Shown here: in pieces, positions 51,101-59,889 of the stretch | Numbering within the stretch: position 1 is the stretch's first letter | Layout of the letters: each line of letters starts with the position of its first letter | Assembly (NCBI RefSeq): GCF_027887165.1 | Contig: NC_077233.1 | Coordinates: forward strand, 184,385,387 to 184,449,386 | DNA from: Monodelphis domestica | Taxonomy: Eukaryota > Chordata > Mammalia > Didelphimorphia > Didelphidae | Reading direction: 5' to 3' | DNA: 64,000 nt | Notes under the pieces: generated by a model | Told to the model about the DNA's origin: nothing | The model's database searches: none | What the model saw: the letters and a program-made list of their open reading frames with translations, nothing else | Made by a program: the position numbers and the translations under genes

Positions 51101-54100
51101 CCAGTCAGGACAAAGACTTAGTGAGCCCCTGAAAATATAAGCAGCTATTATAGCGACTGGTTAATTTGCTAGCTAAATATGACTAATGAAACCTAAAAAA
51201 CATTGCTTTCATTTAAAAAGTTTTCTTCTCTACTAATGATATCTAATTTGGTTGTCTAATTTAGCAACTTATAAAATTGCCTATAATACATATAACACTC
51301 ATATAACTCACTATAAAGAATCTTTGGCTTGAAGGGAAATTTTTAAAGTTCACTGTTTTTCTAAACCCAACAGAAAAGCTTTCAATTTTTTCTTTCCTAA
51401 AGGAATAAAATAGACCTTTTTCTGTACTCCCTGATTTCTTCAGAGTTTATTTTCCTCACCCTTCTTCTTTAAATGAAATTTAAAATAAAAGTGAGTTTAG
51501 AGATTAATTCAAATACATAACTCATTAAACATTTCTTTGGATTCATTTTACAGAATAAATTGTTCTGGGGAAATGAGGCAGAAATGACAAAAAAAAATAT
51601 TGTCTAAACAGTAACTTAATTCAGACAATTACAAAGCAAAGTAGTATTTCAAGAAAAGGAAACTTTAAACTTATATCTAAGAATACACTTATAACCCAGT
51701 GGAATTGCTTGTCAACTCTTGGGGGGTATGGGGGGCTCTGAAGGGTATAAATCATATAACCATGAAAAAATATTTTAAAAATAAATTTATTTTAAAAAAA
51801 ATTTTTAAACCTTACATCTAAGGCTCTAGACTAATGAAATCTTCCTAGTACCTAGAGCAATGAGCCTTCAGTCAGAAAGACCTCAGTTCAAATCAGACTA
51901 AAGATCTTCCTAGACATGTGATCCTCGACAAGTCACTTAACCTCTATTTGCCTTAATCCACTGAAGAACTAAAAGGCAACCGTTGCAGTATCTTTAAATC
52001 CAAGAAAATCCCTTGAACAATAATGGGCTCATGGTCAGACATGACTGAACTACTCATTAACAACAAAAGTATCTACTACCAGGAGGAAAACTTTTTTTAG
52101 GTTACCAAACAATAATTTCATTGTCTCAAAAACAAACCTGAAATATTTGAAAATATGACTCAATGTTTACCTCTTTTGGAGTCACTCATTGAAAATGTAT
52201 TTAAAGAAGAACAAAAATCTTCCAATGATGAAGTCAAAGGTTGTGGATATATTTCTGAAAAGGAAGATGCAGGGACATATCCTGCACATGTTCCCAATAG
52301 AGGTGCAGAAAAGGGTATACTAGAAGTTACACTAGATGTTGGAATGGATCCTCTGACTACTGAGGCTGACTATAAAGAAGAAAACAAAAAGAAAAAATTA
52401 TTACAAAGTATCCACAAAGAAAAAAAAATTTAATTGTATAAAACGTGATATATACAACATATGAAATAATTGTCCCCTTGCAAAAACAAAACAAAAAAAT
52501 CCAAATTTAAATAGTGATAAAGTAACCATGAAATAATATTTTACATTAATAAATTGACAAAAAAATGACAAAACTCAATGATAGTGAGGCTACAAGAAAA
52601 GAAGCAGATGCTATACATTGCTCTACAAAAAGACTACAACAACTTGCCTAAACTGGTAACAGAACAAGACTTGCCAAACTGATCACAAATTTCTCCATCT
52701 AATCTCACTTTTAGGAACATATTCCAAGGATATAATTACAAAGGAAAGTCTATCTAAAGCTGCTTTATCTGAAGAAAAACTGTTTTTCGATAGCCTATTT
52801 ATTTCCCAGCCACAGGATAGGAAAAGAATAGATCATGACATGTGGACACAATACAGCTCTATATCTCTCTTAATTAAGCATGACAAATGGAAAATATAAA
52901 GAAATTTTGGGGTGCATGTAAAATAACATGAAACAAAAAAGAATGAGAAGATATGTAACAATCTTATACTACTATTCACATACACATAGTTTACCAATGT
53001 TTCTCTTAAACTATTAAACCCAGAACTGAACATGATATTCCAGACAAGGCCTGATAAGGGCAGAGAACAGTGATATTATTATCTTCAGTCTCTTAAAATA
53101 CATAAGACTGCATTTATTTTTATGACTGCCATCTCTGCTGACCCAAAGAACTTGCAGTTCACTAAAACTTCAAATATTTACCTACTTTCTAACCATGCCT
53201 CCATCTTAAACGTGTGAAACTGATTTTTCATATCAAGTACAAGTCACTACATTTATCACTATTTTAATTTTATCTTAATATAGATTCAGTCTGAAGTCAA
53301 GATGTTTTTGGATTCTGACTCATCATCCAATGTGTTTGCTATCTCATCCAACTTTCTGTCATCTGCAAATTGCATTTATCCAAGTCATCAATAAAAATAT
53401 AAAACAGAATAAGGGCAGGAACAGATCCTTGGGGCATTCCACAATGACACCAAACCATTGACAACTATTTCTTGAGTCCTGCCAGATCTAACCAGTTCGG
53501 GATATGTCTAAGTCTCTCATTGTTCAATTCATTTATCACCATCTCCACAAGAACAGGGATCATTAGATTTAAAGGCAATTACCTATGCTATTATATTTAT
53601 GTGCTTACATATATCTTATAGCATATAATTTTGAATATAAAAAGATAATATTTAGAAAAGTCCTTAAATTAAGTATACATAAGCAGAAAACATGATAACA
53701 AGTGGAGATCAGATGACCCAGTAGGGGGTATTCTTTTGAAATCAAGATTTAAATATCAGCAAATTTATAGACAAGATACAAAAGATTTATTGAATTATCC
53801 AATGGAATACAAATGTTATTTTATCCTGAAGTTTAATTCATTTTGCCCTATAATAACAACAACATTTATATAGGGTTATATCCCCAAAGTGTTCATGTAA
53901 GAAAAATAAAAAATGTCTTCTGGGAATAGTTCCATGAGATTGAAGAAGGCCCTTAAGGGCATAGAAGTACTAATAATATGCAGTACTAAAATCTGACTTA
54001 TGTAAAAAGGTAACATTTGAGGGAAATACCCATTCAAATGGAATTAGTTGTAAACCTACGTTTTATGTGGAGATTCTAAGTTTATCCCTATAAAATCTGT

Positions 54101-57100
54101 ACTTTGGGATTATATTTTAATAATTACCATCCCTGATTTACTTCTAGAATATTTAGAAAATAAATGAGGCCCTTGGAAAAAGAGACAAAACATAAGTCCT
54201 TAAAGTCCCATTCTCAAGGGATCGATTTGTTCAATGTTTTCCCTTTTGTTTTTCATAGGCCTCCATGGCATCCCTCCCTAATACATGATGATTTTAATCT
54301 TAAAATATGAGGGAGGTCTTACTCATTTGAAATATAACTGGAAAAATATATATATATATAAATGTATATGATATTATGTGAATGCATATAAGACTATGTA
54401 CTCTGGAGAAAAGAGCTACTTTCCTGGTTAGGGTGTTATAAGCAACACGTCCTTCATCAAACATTTCTTAAGCAATGAGCCAAGCACTGGAAATACAAAG
54501 AATATAGTCTTTCTCTTCAAAGCATTCATCTTCTAAGAGGGGAGATAATCTACAAATTACCACACACAAACAAAATGTGTACAGTGTATGGATCATAATC
54601 TCAGAGGAAACATACCAGCAGTGGAGACCAAAAATGACTTTTTATAGAAATTGGCATTTGAACTTAATCTTAAAGGTGCCAGAGAAACTGGAAGCTTGAA
54701 GTGAGGCAAAAGAGCATTCTAGGTATGAAAGACAATCAGTAAAAAGACTTGATGTCAAGAAATGAAGTAATATATTCAAAGAATAACAAGAAATCTTTAA
54801 ATGCAAAAGAGAAGATTTGATATTTCATCCTAGAGATAATAAAAAGCTATTAGAATTAAGAGTAGGAGGGGATGGTGACATGATCACACCTAAATTTTAG
54901 GAAGATTACCTTGGCAGCTTAATGGAAGATGGATTGGGGTATGGAAGAGACTGGAAATGGAGTGATGAAGGCCTGAACAAAGGAATTGCTTATGTCAGTG
55001 GAGAGAACGGTTCAAATATGAGAAACGTTATAGACAGAAATAACAAGAGTTAAATGACTAGACATGTGGAGTCCATTAAATTGAAGAGTTCAGTATAAAA
55101 CTTAGGGTGCAAATGTGGGTCATGTTTTTAGCCTCAGAATTAATAGGCAAGTTGTAAAGAGAAATAACGTACTGTGACATTTTAGGTTTGAGATGGCAAC
55201 AAGACATTCATATGTGCAAGAAGGATGTACAAAAGGTAGCAGGTGATGCAAGATTAACTCAGGAGAGAGAATAGGGTTGGACATATATCTATGAAAATAA
55301 TGATCACTGAATCCACAGGAATCAATGAGACCACTAAGTAAGAAGGAATAAAAAAAGGCCTCCTTAACACTTTTTGTGTCATAGATCCTTTTGGCAGTTT
55401 AGTAGTCTATAGACTCTTCAGAATGCAATTTTCAAATGCAGAAAATAAAATATATAAGATTATGAAGGAAATCTATTATATTGAAAGTTACCCAAAGTAT
55501 TTTTTTTAACCTTACCTTCCATCTTGGAATCAATACTGTGTATTGGTTCCAAGGCAGAAGAGTGGTAAGGGCTAGGCAATGGGGGTCAAGTGACTTGCCC
55601 AGGGTCACACAGCTAGGAAGCAGCTGAGGCCAGATCTGAACCCACGACCTCCCATCTCTAGGTCTGGCTCTCAATCCACTGAGCTACCCAGCTGCCCCCA
55701 AAAGCATTTTTAAAAATCAGTTTAAAAATCATCTAGGTGGCCCAGTGGATAAGAAAGCCAGGACTGATGTCCAAAACACCTGAATTAAAATCTGACCTCA
55801 GTTACTTCCCAGCTGTGTGACCCTGGGCAAGTCACTTAACCCCAATTGCCTGGCCCTTACCTCTCATGTCTTAGAACCAATACATAGCATTAATTCTAAG
55901 ACAAAACATAAGGGCTTTAAAAAATTAGTTTATGGATGCTCAGGTTAAGTAAGATCTTCTGATACACAGGGAGGAGAGAATCAAGACAGAACATCAAGGA
56001 ATAACCACAATTACAGGACATAACATGAAGACACAGTGAAGTACTTTACAAACATTATCTCATTTGACTCTCACAACAACCCTAGGAGGTGACTGCTATT
56101 ATTACCATTTTACAGTTGAGGAAATTGAGGTCAAAATACATGCCAAGAGTCACACAGCTAGTAAGTGTCTGAGGCTGCATTTGAACTCAGGTCTTCTTGA
56201 CTCCAAGAATAGCATTTTATCTATTATGCCACTTAGCTGCCTAGAGGGTTTAGAATACTAGCAAGGAAAAGGGCAGCGTCTTCAGGTGACCCAGGGGTGA
56301 AGATGTCCAGGTGATGTGAGGTAAGGAGGAAGGAAGAAAAGGGAGTTTTTCTATTGAAGGATAAGGTGAGTTCCTCAGGTGAGAGGTTGGGTAAAGGGGA
56401 GAGGCTGTGAAGAGATTGAAGAGAGATAAGTGTTTAGATCAACTAAGTGAATAAGATAGCCAATTGATAAAAGAGGGCTAAAAATATGTCTTTCCTGCAG
56501 TGAGGACCCAGAAAAGACTATGTAACATATAAAGTGAACCTAGTCAGCAGTATTTACGATTCCTCACAGCTCTGTTCAGCACACATATAGGAGTAAAATT
56601 ATTTAACAAATTTATAGATAACCTAGTCAGCATGATGCCATGATTTTCTCCAGCTCTGTGCAATAGTACATGAGGAGGAGTAAAGACAGATGATGGGAGT
56701 AATCCAAGGTTGGGGCAACATGTGATCAGCAACAAGACAAGAGGATAAAAAAATTCTGAAGTAAAGGATATTGCAGAGTTGAATTGATTTATCAAGGTGT
56801 TGAAATTGAGAAGGAAGGAGAATATAATCAGTGCAAAGGTAATGACCTGGGAAAGAATTGAGAGGGTGAAAGGACTGGAAGTCACAGTAAATTTGAAGAA
56901 TGGAGAAGGCATAATAAGGCAAAAGGAAAGATGAAATAATAAAAAAATTTCAATCAGATAAAATAATTTCAGTTTATAAATACAGAAGTGGAATACTTGT
57001 GAATGATAGCAAGAGAGTAAATCATCTGTGAGTGGTTAAAGTCATGAGAATTTAATATGCTGAGGAAATGGAACATATTTAAAGGAGCATAATAACATAC

Positions 57101-59822
57101 TGAAATCCCCTAAAATGAGGGAGAGCTTATGGTGGAGAAAAAAAAGACTATGAACATATCAATAGATAAGGACCACCAGGATCTGAAATGGTGTAATAGT
57201 GTAAACCTCAAAGGAGGAAAGGATGTTACCAATAAAACTGTGCTTTCGATGATGTTCATTCTGTTTTGATCCTTACCTTTCAACCAAAGGGTCCTCATCA
57301 AACTTCACATGGCTTGCATACACAACAATACATAATGTGTCTTTTGCAAAAGTCTAATAATGCTAGAATTATGCAAGTGTTATCATTGCAGGGAAGAAGT
57401 AATTTTAAAGATAGGAAAACTAAGGCTTAACCTACAAAATATACAAATATACAAAATATTTGCTAATTTATATTGAAAAAAAAAGTTACTGTTCCCAGTA
57501 GAGAAACAAGGTAAACAGAATTTTGAAATTTACCATAATGGTTTCATCAGCTTCTGGTGCAGAATCAAGTAGTTCATCTATTTCATCACCAAGAACAATA
57601 TCTCCATCATCTAAATATGTTTCAGGTAAAGTAAAGGGAATCTTTCCCCCATTTGCTAACATGGCAGAAGGCAGAGAACTCTTTTCCATTTGTAATGGTA
57701 AAACAGGAGTTAAAGGTGTAATAGGAATTGAAGCCAATTCATTTGATAATTCAGGAGGCAGAAGGGAAGTAACAGGAGTAGCTTCATGTTTTGGATCTGA
57801 TAAATCTGTAATATTAAAAAAATGATTTTTTTAAATCTCATCTAATTTTATTACTAAATATTCCTAATATTATACCATTTATCCTGATAGACAAATGCCA
57901 ACAATCAAATGCAATGATAGGGAGGGAAATATATCATTAAAAAGCACAGAGTTGATTTTCTCTCTCTCAAAAACATACACACACACATATAAAATATATA
58001 TATGTATATATACACACATATATATATAAACAAGTAAGTTTTGTGACCCTTATATATAAGGATAAATAAAGCAATTTAATTTGATGATACTTTATAATTC
58101 ACATAACCTATAAAATTGATGTTTTCTTTTAATTTCATGACAGCTCAAAACTTACCCAATTCTATATCTTCTATAGAGTTCTTTGAACCCTAGAAAATTA
58201 TGCAAACAACATGTCAAAATTGTCAAAATTATTCATTCATTTTTTAAAGTATTCTCTGAGTACAAGGCATGACATTCAGCATTATTTAATGAAATAGTCA
58301 CAGGACAACAAATGGAAAATAAAATTGTGGAATATTGTATTGTCAAAAAAGACACTACAAATAATACAGATGAAACTATTTAATTTTTGGAATAAATTTT
58401 AACTTTACCTTAGTTGCTACTTCCTCTGGAATTGAATTTGAGAGCTGAAATAAATTAAATATACATTTAAAAAGCAAAATTGACAAAATCAGAAAATAAA
58501 AGCCAACATCAAAAACAGAATTTTCCACTTTACCTTTGCTCTAACATATGCTTTCCTTATTTTAAATCCTAATTTCTGGGCTATTTCTTGAGTTAGTTTT
58601 ATTACACATTCATCCTAAAAAGGGAGAAAAGGGAATGGAAACAATACAAGATGATGAGGAACATGAAAAAAAAACTGGAAGCCATTTTTTTAGCAATGTG
58701 CTTGTTTGTAATAAAAAAAAAAACTACAACTGCATAAACTCTTACAGTTTAAATTATTTAAGTCATTTTAGTGAGACGAACGCTTTTATGAGGAATGATG
58801 TTTCTAATATAACAAATATTTTTTTAAATTTCATACCTGAGGCACTGCCAAGGAACATTTTGCTATTGCATCATAAGCTTCTTTATATCTTCCTAAGTCA
58901 CTTAAGGCTTTAGCTTTCCGATACAGGGCTCTACAGTTATTAAGATTTAAACTTAAAACTTTATCACAATCTTCTAGAACTCTATCATTCAGTCCCTATG
59001 TGTCAAGATAAAAAAAGAACATTTAAAATTAATAATGAATTTGTGCAATACCAAGTCATAAAACATTAAATTACTAAAGTCAATAGACTACATATTTACA
59101 TTTAGAAATTAATATCTCAATCTACCACATGCTTTTTTTCCTTCAAAGTTATTTTTCATTCTTTAATGGGGTTGACTATCAAAACAAAATACAAATATGA
59201 TAGATCCATTTGCCGATATTTTTGTGAAGCCAAGAAAGTCATTAGTATGTATTTTGGTAAGAATAAGAGAATCACAGAATTAGAGCTGGAAAGTACTTAA
59301 ACAGCCATCTAATCTAACTTTCTTTCATTTTTATAGGTGAGGAAACTAAGTCCAGAAAAGCTAAGGGATTTGACAAGGTCACAGAGGTAGGAAGTGGCAG
59401 AGTAAGTATTTGAATCTTGGTCCTTAGATTGAATCCAGTGCTTCTTCCATTATATCAAATGTCTTTCATCTATTGATCAATGTCCATTAGCACCAGAAAA
59501 TGGGCATCCTCACATCTCTTTATAAAATTCATGATTTAGTTCTTAACTAATGTTTATTTATTAAAGATTTGAAAAATACTTTGCACATATATGTTATCTC
59601 ATGTAATCTCCCAGACCACCCAAGAGAAAGATACTATTATTAGTCTTATTTTACTGATAAGGAAAGAGAGGTTAAATAACTTGCCCAGGGTCACACAGGT
59701 AATATGTGAATAAAACAAGATTTAAACCCACATTTTCCTGACTCCAAATCTAACACTCTATACACTGTCTAATGGAACTGGTTAAACAATGATTTAGTTA
59801 ATTTAAAATGCGTACACACACA

Positions 59823-59889
<67 letters not shown>

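Larger units (their letters stand above)
55357..55955 (+). mobile_element. hAT-like MITE carrying two SINE insertions
   Basis: Left part CCTCCTTAACACTTTTTGTG, TCATAGATCCTTTTGGCAG, CAAATGCAGAAAATAAAATA to 55500. After a minus SINE, a 33-base scrap and a plus SINE it resumes with ATTAGTTTATGGATGCTCAG, GTTAAGTAAGATC. Same family as 43391-43582. Confidence 0.6.

Noticed and set aside
56544-56922. Overlapping minus-strand frames of 99 and 122 residues
   Set aside because: Low-complexity readings in a probable old LINE fragment; neither is conserved nor flanked by convincing splice sites.
57523-57825. Plus-strand 100-residue open frame, Ser-rich
   Set aside because: It is the antisense of the conserved ZC3H7A exon 57534-57805, which matches human protein in the minus frame.
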